Source: Pedobacter sp. UBA4863
GTDB lineage: Bacteria; Bacteroidota; Bacteroidia; Sphingobacteriales; Sphingobacteriaceae
Assembly: GCF_002399615.1 (NCBI RefSeq)
Contig: NZ_DHDZ01000051.1
Span: forward strand, 1 to 12,003
Reading direction: 5' to 3'
DNA: 12,003 bases
Every line of letters starts with the position of its first letter. The first letter of the stretch is position 1. The position numbers and the translations under genes were made by a program. The notes beneath the pieces are model-generated. The model searched no databases and was not told the origin of the DNA. It saw only the letters and a list, made by a program, of their open reading frames with translations. Below are positions 1 to 6,897 of the stretch, piece by piece.

Positions 1-190
1 TATTAATCGAGTTCAGGTTAGTAAGAATTCGTTGGTGAAGATTTAGCCATCCAATCAATTCATTTTTTTCGATATTAATAGTCTTTTGACGCAATGATTT
101 CATATCAAAATGATCTTTTTGGCAAGATATTGTTGTTGTTAAAAAAAGTGAGAGTATGAATAAATAGATTATCCTGATTTTTTTGTTCAT
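1..190 (-). CDS. N-terminal part of a small lipoprotein (cut by window edge)
   Basis: An open frame starts at the ATG at 190-188 and runs for 63 codons to the window edge with no stop. The N-terminus is a clear lipoprotein signal: basic MNKKIR, a hydrophobic stretch of about 14 residues, then a lipobox-like T-I-S-C with the acceptor cysteine at residue 23. The mature part begins CQKD and continues hydrophilic. After export and lipidation the protein should sit in the periplasmic face of a membrane. The start is preceded by A/T-rich sequence without a Shine-Dalgarno, as is usual in Bacteroidetes. It lies 89 nt after the NTF2-like gene with a hairpin terminator between them, so it probably has its own promoter. 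I do not recognise the family from this fragment. Confidence 0.6.
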   Translation of the reverse strand, partial: MNKKIRIIYLFILSLFLTTTISCQKDHFDMKSLRQKTINIEKNELIGWLNLHQRILTNLNSIN

Positions 191-238
191 TTTAGTAAGA
201 GCTTTTTTATGATTTCGTTTATAATACCTCTAAATATC

Positions 239-271
239 AAACCTCGTAAGCCTTCAAGGCTTACGAGGTTT
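239..271 (-). terminator. Hairpin terminator after the NTF2-like gene
   Basis: Perfect inverted repeat with a 15-bp stem (AAACCTCGTAAGCCT against its complement) and a 3-nt loop at 254-256. It begins 8 nt after the NTF2-like stop codon. The downstream arm ends in TTT and is followed by A/T-rich DNA rather than a long T run, so termination relies mainly on the long stem. The flanking A and T runs would let it act in both directions. Confidence 0.8.
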
Positions 272-279
272 ATTTAGGG

Positions 280-756
280 CTAAACAGTAATATTTTTCTT
301 TTCGTCAGGTTTGTTTTTACCGTCTAAATAAAATTTGTACACGTTGGTAATCTTCCAATCTCCATTTTTATCTTTTTCCAATACCAAATAGTTTATTTGT
401 CTATTATCGATATCTTCGTATGCAATATTTACTTGTGCCATCACTATTGCATCTGTAGTGCTAATAATTTTCGAATTAATACGACAACCTTGTTGTTTTA
501 CTCCTTCGTTTTTCTTCATTTCGTTAATAATGGCAGTAGCGCTGTATTTTAGCACCCTAACATCTCTATTGAACGAGTATTGTGCATCTTCGCTTAATAC
601 CCTCTTTAATTCTTGAGAATCATTATTTAAAAAACTGTGCATAAACCCATTTACCACTTCTTGGTAATTACTGTTGTTTTTAGGTTTTCTGTTGGCAAAG
701 GCTGTGTTTGCGATTGTAGTACCTAGTATTAAAATCGCTAGAACTTTAAGTTTCAT
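280..756 (-). CDS. Small secreted NTF2-like (SnoaL/lumazine-binding-like) protein
   Basis: 158 residues. The first 21 are a Sec signal peptide (MKLK, hydrophobic core, cleavage expected after TAFA), so the mature protein of about 137 residues is periplasmic or secreted. The rest has the size and pattern of an NTF2-like cone-shaped fold: an N-terminal helix region (YQEVVNGFMHSFLNND, about 31-46), a mid segment with VRVLKYSATAI, and C-terminal strands ending in GDWKITNVYKFYLD (about 132-145), the typical end of SnoaL or Lumazine_bd_2-like proteins in Bacteroidetes. No catalytic residues can be assigned; such proteins often bind small ligands. It sits downstream of SusCD but is separated by a strong terminator, and it has its own promoter region carrying a sequence motif shared with susC, so it is probably co-regulated with the uptake system. 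The fold assignment is by pattern only. Confidence 0.75.
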   Translation of the reverse strand: MKLKVLAILILGTTIANTAFANRKPKNNSNYQEVVNGFMHSFLNNDSQELKRVLSEDAQYSFNRDVRVLKYSATAIINEMKKNEGVKQQGCRINSKIISTTDAIVMAQVNIAYEDIDNRQINYLVLEKDKNGDWKITNVYKFYLDGKNKPDEKKNITV

Positions 757-777
757 AATTCTTGTATGTTTTATGAT

Positions 778-822
778 TAAAGCTCGGCTTAAATTTATTT
801 AAACAATATGCAAAAAACACCT
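778..822 (-). promoter_or_regulatory. Promoter region of the NTF2-like gene with motif 1
   Basis: Minus-strand AGGTG-TTTTTT-GCATATT at 822-805 is one of three near-identical copies in the window. Twenty nt beyond GCATAT, at 785-778, is GAGCTTTA, a weak match to the Bacteroidetes -7 box TAnnTTTG in the same place as the boxes at the other two copies. The motif covers the position where a -33 box would be, which suggests an activator-dependent promoter. The gene starts 21 nt beyond the weak box. The motif is seen; its role is inferred. Confidence 0.5.
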
Positions 823-859
823 ATAGTACTGAGTAACAGAAATGATAGCTTTTTTATTA

Positions 860-902
860 CAAAGAAAAACATCGCAGTTTTTGGCTGCGATGTTTTTCTT
901 TG
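860..902 (-). terminator. Strong hairpin terminator of the susCD operon
   Basis: Perfect 18-bp inverted repeat (CAAAGAAAAACATCGCAG and its complement) with a 7-nt loop at 878-884, starting 18 nt after the SusD stop codon. On the minus strand the 3' arm ends TGTTTTTCTTTG, giving a U-rich run within the stem base. It separates susCD from the NTF2-like gene and should also block plus-strand transcription. Confidence 0.9.
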
Positions 903-920
903 TATTGCCGGAAACTAAAA

Positions 921-2459
921 TTAAAAGGCTAATTTATTGAAATCAGTTTCTTTTAATGGAAGTTTCCAAGTCCATTTATTGTTTTCGGCAGGCGTAAAGG
1001 TTTTAGCTAAAGCAGTAATAAAATTTCCTCCATCGGCATAGGTTTTTCTAGAAATGTTATCTCCCCAGCGTTTGGCATCAAACCAGTCGAAACCTTCGCC
1101 CCAGAGCTCTATAGCACGATATTTTTTAATTTCGGCCAATAAAGCGGGTCCAGTTTGAGTAGAGGTGTATGAAGGGTCTCTTCCGCTAGTTTTGGTTAGT
1201 GCAATTAACAGATTTTGTACATCTGTTGCCGGCTTGTTCTGGAAATATTTAGCTTCAGCTTCAATAAAATACATTTCCGAAGATCTAAAGTTGTTCATGT
1301 GGCCTACACCAGGTAAATCATTTGCAGAAATTTTAAATTGCATATAGGCGTAAGGGGTAGCATCACTCCTAATTAAAGGACGAACCGCAAAAGCTCGGTT
1401 ACGCAAAGTACCATCAGCAGCAGCAGCTCTTCCGGTAGAGGTATTATAAGTATATCCCGTTGGATCTAAAAACAAATTTCTCCTAATATCGGTTGCTGGT
1501 ATGGAGTTATAGAGCTCTCTACTGATACATTTTGGTGTAGATCTTACAGCGCCCGCACTAGAGTTATAAGCTATGTAAGCGAAATAAGAATAGAATTGGA
1601 TATTCTCGTCAGAAGCGCCATAGGTACTCCATATCCATTCTTGATTAGGATTAGAAAAACCAGCATTATATTCTGCTACTGTCATTAAAGGAAAACCAGT
1701 TCTAGCTTTTACCGCATTGGTTTCGGCTGTTGGGTAATCTTGTCTGTTTAGCGCAGCCCTAGCGTAAATTGCGTAAGCCACGTTGCTGTTCATTTGATAA
1801 GAGGCAGTTCTGGTTTTACCAGAAGAGGCGTATAAAGCAAGGGCTTTATTCAAATCGTCGTAAATAGAATTATAGGTTTCTAACATAGTAGATCTTGCCA
1901 AATCTCCTGTAGAAAGATCTTTACGCAATACCAGCCCAGCTGCTGCTCCATTGTTAGAATCGGCCCATCTGTTGCAATAAAGCTGAGCCAACATGGTGTA
2001 GGCATAAGCCCTATAGGTTAATGCTTGTGCCTTAATCCATTGTTTATCTGCTTCTGGCCCTGTTGCGCCATCAACGTTTAAGATAATGGCATTGGCATTG
2101 CCAATTAGCATGTAATAGTAATACCAAGGATAATATAAATATGCGCTGTTAACACTTTCGTTAAATTCGCTATTAATAATTGGTGCCCATCCCGAAAGAT
2201 CAACAACAAAGTGGTTGCCCGGATAATTACCATACCACATTTTAATGGTGCCTTCGCCATTAAACCCTTGACTTTGCAGGTATTGACTAGACATCAGTTT
2301 AGCAATGCCATTAACCGCGTAAGCCGCGTTTTGGGTTGTTTCAAAAACTGTTTTTGAACCTGTTGCATTGGTAGGGGCGGTATCTAAATATTCTTTTTTA
2401 CAAGATGCCGTTATTAGCACCAATGCAAACACCAATAGGTTATATTTTAAATTTTTCAT
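921..2459 (-). CDS. SusD/RagB family nutrient-binding outer-membrane lipoprotein
   Basis: 512 residues, normal for the family. Residues 1-20 form a lipoprotein signal with lipobox I-T-A-S-C (acceptor C20), followed by KKEYLDTAPTN, a typical SusD mature start. Helical TPR-like segments follow, for example the tyrosine-rich stretch YYPWYYYYMLIGNANAI and QALTYRAYAYTMLAQLY in the first third. The family's C-terminal signature IELWGEGFDWFDAKRWGD lies near residues 449-466. SusD proteins sit on the cell surface as a lid over the SusC channel and capture oligosaccharides or other large nutrients. The gene starts 14 nt after the SusC stop, so the two are in one operon and form the complex; a perfect hairpin terminator follows. 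The ligand cannot be predicted: no hydrolase or other enzyme of a utilisation locus lies nearby. Confidence 0.96.
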   Translation of the reverse strand: MKNLKYNLLVFALVLITASCKKEYLDTAPTNATGSKTVFETTQNAAYAVNGIAKLMSSQYLQSQGFNGEGTIKMWYGNYPGNHFVVDLSGWAPIINSEFNESVNSAYLYYPWYYYYMLIGNANAIILNVDGATGPEADKQWIKAQALTYRAYAYTMLAQLYCNRWADSNNGAAAGLVLRKDLSTGDLARSTMLETYNSIYDDLNKALALYASSGKTRTASYQMNSNVAYAIYARAALNRQDYPTAETNAVKARTGFPLMTVAEYNAGFSNPNQEWIWSTYGASDENIQFYSYFAYIAYNSSAGAVRSTPKCISRELYNSIPATDIRRNLFLDPTGYTYNTSTGRAAAADGTLRNRAFAVRPLIRSDATPYAYMQFKISANDLPGVGHMNNFRSSEMYFIEAEAKYFQNKPATDVQNLLIALTKTSGRDPSYTSTQTGPALLAEIKKYRAIELWGEGFDWFDAKRWGDNISRKTYADGGNFITALAKTFTPAENNKWTWKLPLKETDFNKLAF

Positions 2460-2473
2460 GTTTAATTCTTTTT

Positions 2474-5400
2474 TTATAAGCCAATGTTAATTCCAAAAGA
2501 TACTGTGCGAGGCGTAACGTAAGCGTTATCATGTACGCCATTAAATGCCTGTTGTGGGTTCATGCCCTTTAACTTGGTGAAAGTAGCCAAGTTCTCTACT
2601 GCCACATTAACACTTAGCGAATTTAAATCCAACCTGCTTAATAATGATTTTGGTAACTTATAACCCAAGGCTATATTTTTAACCACGAGGTACGATCCGT
2701 CTTGCAAAAATCTAGTTGAAGTTCCGTTTGTTCTGTCGTTTCTAGAAAAATCAAGAATAGGTGTTCCGTTAGGATCAATACGGTTAGGAGAGGTTGCAGT
2801 CATGCCATTAGGTACACCATTCCATGATTTTAATACATCACGATGTAAGGTGCTTACTGCTCCCGACATCGATATCAAATCTTGGTAAGAGTAATCGTAA
2901 GTTTTGCCGCCCACAGCATAAGTAAATAAACCAGACAATGAGAAATCTTTATAATTTAAGAGAGTAGAAAAACTTCCGAACATTTTTGGAATAGCGCTTC
3001 CACTAAAATCTCTCTTTGCATAAGTGTTGTAATTGGTGTAGTACTGTCCATTTATTTCTACCAAATTTTGTGCGGGAATAACGCCTTTACTAGGAGCAGA
3101 GCCGTTAACGTTATAGTTTTCAGTATCTGGTAAGTATAAAGAATTACCTGTCATTTGGTCAACACCTACGAATTGATAAGTCCAAAATTCGTAAATACTT
3201 CTTCCTTCCATTCTTTTAAACAGGCCAGATACAATACCATTTTGTCTGTTTTCTTCTGGAAGTTTCAATATTTTATTCTTCATCCATGTGGCATTAGCAC
3301 CTACGTTCCACCCCCAAGTACTGTTCTTTATAACATCTATATCAAAGGTAAACTCTAGCCCTTTATTAGAGATGGAGCCAATGTTTTTAGTAATTACCGC
3401 TTGTGCCGAAGTTGTAGCTGTGCCTCCGGCAGAGAATGGTAAACTCACATCAAACAATAGGTTTTGCGAACGTTTATCGAAATATTCTAAAACAAAGTTT
3501 GCTCTTTTAAATAAACGGCCTTCTAAAGCCACGTTTGAAGAAGAAGAGGTTTCCCATATTAAATTTTCATTAGGGTTTTGGCCAATCGTTAGTGCCGATT
3601 GATTTGCATTTTGCCTTAAAGTATATAAAGCCATATAAGCATAGTAACCAGCTGCTGCATCATTACCCACCTCGCCATAAGATGCTCTCAATTTTAGGCT
3701 ATTAATACTATTTGCTAAGGGATTTAGGAAATCTTCTTTAGAAATAATCCACGAACCTCCAACAGACCAGAAATTACCCCAGCGAGAAGCACGTGAAAAT
3801 CTAGAGGTCCCATCTCTTCTAAATGAGGCATCTGCGTAATATTTGTTGTTGTAATTGTAACGTGCCCTGCTAAAAAATCCTTCGGTACGATAATCTACCT
3901 GATAATCTGTAAGGGAAGCAATATTGGTGAAGTTAATCCATTCTGTTTTTCCGGCAAATGTTTCAGTATTTTTAGCGCCGGCTATATAGTTGTAATTGTA
4001 GAAAAAGTTTTCGTGTCCAGCCAAAACATCAATATTATGCTGCCCAAAAGATTTGTTCCAATTTAGCAATTGTTGTGCAGTAGAGTTTTTGTAACGATAA
4101 AGGGTTCTGTATGCACGGCCCTTTACGCCGGCACCATCGCCAATTATAGCATTGTCGTAAACATGCTCTTCGGTGTTTCTTACGTTTAAGTCGCCTTTTA
4201 CTGTAAAAGTAAAATCTTTTAAAAATTTTACATCAACATAGCCTTGTCCGTTTAGGGTATTTCTAAAATCGAAATTCTTGTCAAGCTCATTTTCCCAAAT
4301 GGTATGGCGGCCAGCATATTGGTTACGCGATAAAACCCCATCGTCATAAATTTTTTGTCCATCAGCGTCCAATATATACTCGCCTGTTGTAAGATTATGT
4401 AAATGTACTGGATATATAGGTGCTATATTTCTAGCATAATTATAGGGGTTAATGAAAGACCCCGCACTACCTGTTGTTGCAGATAAAAAATTTGATTTTT
4501 GGTGTGAGCCAGAGAGGTTAAATCCAGCCTTAAGCCAAGTTTTAGGAGTAAACTCTCCATTTACACGACCAGTAAAACGGCTATAATCAGACATTTTCAT
4601 GTACCCTTTTTCATTAAGATAGCCTGTTGAAAAGAATAAGCGGCTTTTATCAGTAGCGGTACTGGCATTTAAGTTATAATCTTGGCGATGGCCTGTTCTT
4701 TCAAAAATAAACCAATCTAAATCATCAACATAACCTGGTAAAATTGAGGCATCTGCTACCATTTTTCCATTCGCATCAAATAGCTGATTGCTCGGTTTAT
4801 TAAAGATATTGAGTTTTAAATAATCGGATATCAAATTGCTTGTTGCTCTGGCGCCAGCGGCTGCTTCAGTAGGGTATGTTGTAGGGTTGGTTGACATTAA
4901 GTTGTTCTTAAAACCCATCCACATGGCTTCCATATATTGTTTTGGGTTTAATTTCTCATACTCATCAATACCTCTACTGTAAAAACCCTGATTTGAACTT
5001 ACATTTAAATTCCCTGTACCTTTTACTCCGCTTTTGGTAGTAATAATAATTACCCCGTTAGAAGCTCTATTGCCATATAAAGAAGAAGCTGACGCGTCTT
5101 TAAGCACGGAGACACTTTGAATATCGTTGGGGTTGATGTCTGACACATTACCTCCAAACGGTACCCCGTCTATCACATATAATGGGCTGTTATCTGATAA
5201 AGATGAAAATCCACGGATACGTACACTGGGTTCTGAACCAGGTTGCCCTGCTGTGTTGTTTACCTGTATGCCCGGAGAAGCTCCTTCTAATACAGCAAAA
5301 GCGTTTGTTACAGGTCGCTTCTCAATGTCTTTGGCTCCCAAGGTTGCTACCGATCCGGTAACAGCTTCTTTGGTAGATTGACCGTAGGCAACAACTACCA

Positions 5401-5710
5401 CTTCAGCTAAACTTTTGGCTTCTGATGCTAAGCTTATATTTATGCTGTTTCCTGTAATTCTAACTTCTTGCTCCTTGTAGCCAATAAAGCTAAATACCAA
5501 GCTTTTTACGCTTGTTGGTACCGTAATGGTAAATGTACCCTGATTTGTGGTTTGTGCAAATTGAGATGCTCCTTTTGCTTTGATAGAGACTCCAGGTAAT
5601 GGCAAGCCATCTGTAGCATCTAAAACTTTGCCCGTTATGGTTCTATTTTGTGCCTGTACTGCAAAATAAGACAAAACGGTAATCACTAATAATAGTAATT
5701 TTTGTTTCAT
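2474..5710 (-). CDS. SusC/RagA family TonB-linked outer-membrane transporter
   Basis: 1078 residues, usual for the family. Order: signal peptide 1-20 (cleavage after VQA), a carboxypeptidase-regulatory-like Ig domain about 23-98 (ITGKVLDATDGLPLPGVSI), the SusC linker EVVVVAYG at 103-110, a plug domain about 115-228 with VRIRG at 163-167, YVIDGVPFG, LKDASASSLYGNRASNGVI and ITTKSG, then a TonB-dependent beta-barrel to the C-terminus (FGINIGL). It imports a SusD-captured nutrient across the outer membrane using TonB energy. There is no N-terminal secretin/STN domain, so signalling through an anti-sigma factor is unlikely, and no ECF sigma or FecR gene is adjacent. Control probably comes from the neighbouring AraC and two-component regulators, whose candidate sites lie in its promoter. 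The start codon follows an A/T-rich leader without a Shine-Dalgarno. Confidence 0.97.
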   Translation of the reverse strand: MKQKLLLLVITVLSYFAVQAQNRTITGKVLDATDGLPLPGVSIKAKGASQFAQTTNQGTFTITVPTSVKSLVFSFIGYKEQEVRITGNSINISLASEAKSLAEVVVVAYGQSTKEAVTGSVATLGAKDIEKRPVTNAFAVLEGASPGIQVNNTAGQPGSEPSVRIRGFSSLSDNSPLYVIDGVPFGGNVSDINPNDIQSVSVLKDASASSLYGNRASNGVIIITTKSGVKGTGNLNVSSNQGFYSRGIDEYEKLNPKQYMEAMWMGFKNNLMSTNPTTYPTEAAAGARATSNLISDYLKLNIFNKPSNQLFDANGKMVADASILPGYVDDLDWFIFERTGHRQDYNLNASTATDKSRLFFSTGYLNEKGYMKMSDYSRFTGRVNGEFTPKTWLKAGFNLSGSHQKSNFLSATTGSAGSFINPYNYARNIAPIYPVHLHNLTTGEYILDADGQKIYDDGVLSRNQYAGRHTIWENELDKNFDFRNTLNGQGYVDVKFLKDFTFTVKGDLNVRNTEEHVYDNAIIGDGAGVKGRAYRTLYRYKNSTAQQLLNWNKSFGQHNIDVLAGHENFFYNYNYIAGAKNTETFAGKTEWINFTNIASLTDYQVDYRTEGFFSRARYNYNNKYYADASFRRDGTSRFSRASRWGNFWSVGGSWIISKEDFLNPLANSINSLKLRASYGEVGNDAAAGYYAYMALYTLRQNANQSALTIGQNPNENLIWETSSSSNVALEGRLFKRANFVLEYFDKRSQNLLFDVSLPFSAGGTATTSAQAVITKNIGSISNKGLEFTFDIDVIKNSTWGWNVGANATWMKNKILKLPEENRQNGIVSGLFKRMEGRSIYEFWTYQFVGVDQMTGNSLYLPDTENYNVNGSAPSKGVIPAQNLVEINGQYYTNYNTYAKRDFSGSAIPKMFGSFSTLLNYKDFSLSGLFTYAVGGKTYDYSYQDLISMSGAVSTLHRDVLKSWNGVPNGMTATSPNRIDPNGTPILDFSRNDRTNGTSTRFLQDGSYLVVKNIALGYKLPKSLLSRLDLNSLSVNVAVENLATFTKLKGMNPQQAFNGVHDNAYVTPRTVSFGINIGL

Positions 5711-5744
5711 AATTTAATAGTTAGTTAATTAATAAGCTTTTATG

Positions 5745-5770
5745 GGCTTTATGGCAAAAACCATAAAGCC
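5745..5770 (-). promoter_or_regulatory. Hairpin in the susC mRNA leader
   Basis: Perfect 10-bp inverted repeat GGCTTTATGG/CCATAAAGCC with a 6-nt loop (5755-5760), 34 nt before the susC start codon and just after the predicted transcription start. No T run follows it, so it is not a normal terminator. It may stabilise the 5' end of the mRNA or be part of a post-transcriptional control region. The structure is seen; the function is unknown. Confidence 0.6.
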
Positions 5771-5778
5771 ATCTAACA

Positions 5779-5846
5779 CAAAGAAAGAATAAGACGATTC
5801 GAGAAAATATGCGAAAAACACCTTTTTAGTTTAAAAGGGGTGATAT
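5779..5846 (-). promoter_or_regulatory. susC promoter with motif 2 half, motif 1 and -7 box
   Basis: Reading the minus strand: ATATCACCCCTTTT at 5846-5833 is identical to 14 nt of the inverted repeat before the VOC-AraC operon. Then AGGTG-TTTTTC-GCATATT at 5823-5806 is motif 1. Then, 20 nt after GCATAT, TTTCTTTG at 5786-5779 resembles the Bacteroidetes -7 box TAnnTTTG (T instead of A at position 2). No TTTG -33 box is seen; motif 1 occupies that place. A 6-bp inverted repeat CCTTTT/AAAAGG (5821-5838) bridges the two motifs. Transcription would start near 5774, giving a leader of about 64 nt. Confidence 0.6.
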
Positions 5847-5861
5847 TTTTGAAGACTGGGT

Positions 5862-5904
5862 AAAAAAGCAAAAAGCAAACTGCCAATCCTGGTGTTTGCT
5901 TTTT
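5862..5904 (-). terminator. Rho-independent terminator between the AraC gene and susC
   Basis: An 11-bp stem, AAAAAGCAAAC at 5870-5880 against GTTTGCTTTTT at 5894-5904, with a 13-nt loop. On the minus strand the stem is followed by GCTTTTTTA (5869-5861), a classic U tract. It lies 120 nt beyond the AraC stop codon and insulates susC from read-through. It could end the VOC-AraC mRNA, a short RNA started at the promoter-like block 6008-5964, or both. Confidence 0.85.
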
Positions 5905-5958
5905 AATTAATTATTAACTAACGGCTAAATTCCTTCTACAAAATTTGTCCGTTTTACC
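5862..5958 (-). ncRNA. Candidate small RNA of about 95 nt upstream of susC
   Basis: The region lies between a -7-like box TACCTTTG at 5971-5964 and the terminator at 5904-5862, so a transcript of about 95 nt from near 5958 is predicted. The minus strand of this interval has no ATG, so it is unlikely to encode a peptide. It contains a near-palindrome ACAAA-A-TTTGT (5938-5948) and GTTAGTTAAT (5922-5913), which is exactly complementary to ATTAACTAAC in the susC leader, 10-19 nt before the susC start. The alternative is that this is only the 3' untranslated end of the AraC mRNA. No known RNA family is recognised. Confidence 0.35.
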
Positions 5959-5963
5959 TATCT

Positions 5964-6008
5964 CAAAGGTATGGTGGCATTATTTTAAAAAATATGCACA
6001 AAACACCT
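5964..6008 (-). promoter_or_regulatory. Promoter-like block with motif 1 just after the AraC gene
   Basis: AGGTG-TTTTGT-GCATATT at 6008-5991, then a 20-nt gap counted from GCATAT, then TACCTTTG at 5971-5964, an exact match to the Bacteroidetes -7 box TAnnTTTG. This is the best -7 box of the three motif 1 sites, yet no protein gene starts downstream before the terminator at 5904-5862. It begins 16 nt after the AraC stop codon. It may drive a small RNA, or be a distant regulator site for susC. Confidence 0.5.
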
Positions 6009-6023
6009 TTTTGTTTTTCGCTT

Positions 6024-6890
6024 TTAAGCGCACTGCTCTTTCCTAAATTTTGATGGGGTCATTTGCGTGGTGTGTTTAAACAGCCTAATGAATGAACTGG
6101 TATTCTCGAAGCCAACTAAGCCAACAACTTCGCTAAGCGGATAATCGGTTGTTTTTAAAAGATGTTTTGCCCTGTTAAGACGCAACTGCATTAAATATTG
6201 ATAAGGGCTAATGCCATAGGCCTCTTTAAAAGTTCTAAGCAAATGATTAACAGATAAGCAACAGTAAGCAGAAATTGCGTCTAATGATACGTTTTCGTTA
6301 TAACTACTGTTGATAAACTCCTTAGCCAATACTAAACGTTTAATTATTTCCTCTCTGGTTTTAGTTTTAATAAAACTAAGCCGGCTAATTTTTTGAACTA
6401 CTTCTTTCTGATAAATGCTGTAATAATTTAAGAGACTGTGGTGCAAGTATTCGTTAATTAACATTTCATTATCAAGGCCTTTGTCTATCTGGTTTTTCAA
6501 GTGTAGGATTGTGTATTTCATATCTCCCACAAAAGGGTACAACGTTTCTAAAAAAAGAGGGCTATCCTGCAATTTTCCATCAAGCAAACTATCGTCGGTT
6601 AGATGGCAAGTGCTATTAAAATCTCTTACAAAGCTTGCGTTAAAAGACAACGAAAGTGTATTAACTGGCGTAATTGAATCTATGCTGCTTTTGTATTGCG
6701 TTCCTACGTTAAGTACGGCGAAACTATCTGGAAATATGCTGATATTTCTTTTGTTAATAGTACAATTTTCTACCCCAGAAAAAACAAATTTAATGGTATA
6801 GGCTTCGCTATCTGCAGGCCTGTAAAACGACTTGCATGTATGTTCGCTAATAATTCTATTATGATTGCTCAACTCTCTTATGTATCTCAT
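6024..6890 (-). CDS. AraC-family transcriptional regulator
   Basis: 288 residues. The C-terminal 100 residues are the AraC/XylS DNA-binding domain: a first helix-turn-helix in SLDAISAYCCLSVNHLLRTF (about 202-221), the linker ISPYQYLMQLRLNRAKHLL, and a second in LSEVVGLVGFENTSSFIRLF (about 252-271) ending TPSKFR. The N-terminal part (about 20-100, with IFPDSFAVLNVGTQY) looks like the small cupin-type ligand-binding barrel of many AraC proteins, so it is probably a ligand-responsive activator. It starts 7 nt after the VOC gene stop, so the two are almost certainly one operon; the start is preceded by TAATAATAAA rather than a Shine-Dalgarno. It lies directly upstream of susCD, and motif 1, with blocks one helical turn apart, is a plausible target. 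The effector is unknown. Confidence 0.93.
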   Translation of the reverse strand: MRYIRELSNHNRIISEHTCKSFYRPADSEAYTIKFVFSGVENCTINKRNISIFPDSFAVLNVGTQYKSSIDSITPVNTLSLSFNASFVRDFNSTCHLTDDSLLDGKLQDSPLFLETLYPFVGDMKYTILHLKNQIDKGLDNEMLINEYLHHSLLNYYSIYQKEVVQKISRLSFIKTKTREEIIKRLVLAKEFINSSYNENVSLDAISAYCCLSVNHLLRTFKEAYGISPYQYLMQLRLNRAKHLLKTTDYPLSEVVGLVGFENTSSFIRLFKHTTQMTPSKFRKEQCA

Positions 6891-6897
6891 TTTATTA

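Noticed and set aside
1165..1347. Plus-strand open frame inside susD
   Set aside because: It lies wholly antisense to a well-supported SusD gene and has no recognisable domain.
3155..3602. Two overlapping plus-strand open frames inside susC
   Set aside because: Antisense to the conserved SusC barrel; composition is that of a shadow frame.
5127..5381. Plus-strand open frame opposite the SusC plug domain
   Set aside because: The minus strand holds the diagnostic plug motifs; the plus frame has no family features.
6019..6030. Small palindrome CGCTTTTAAGCG across the AraC stop codon as a terminator
   Set aside because: Only a 4-bp stem with a 4-nt loop and no T tract on the minus strand; the strong terminator further on is a better candidate.
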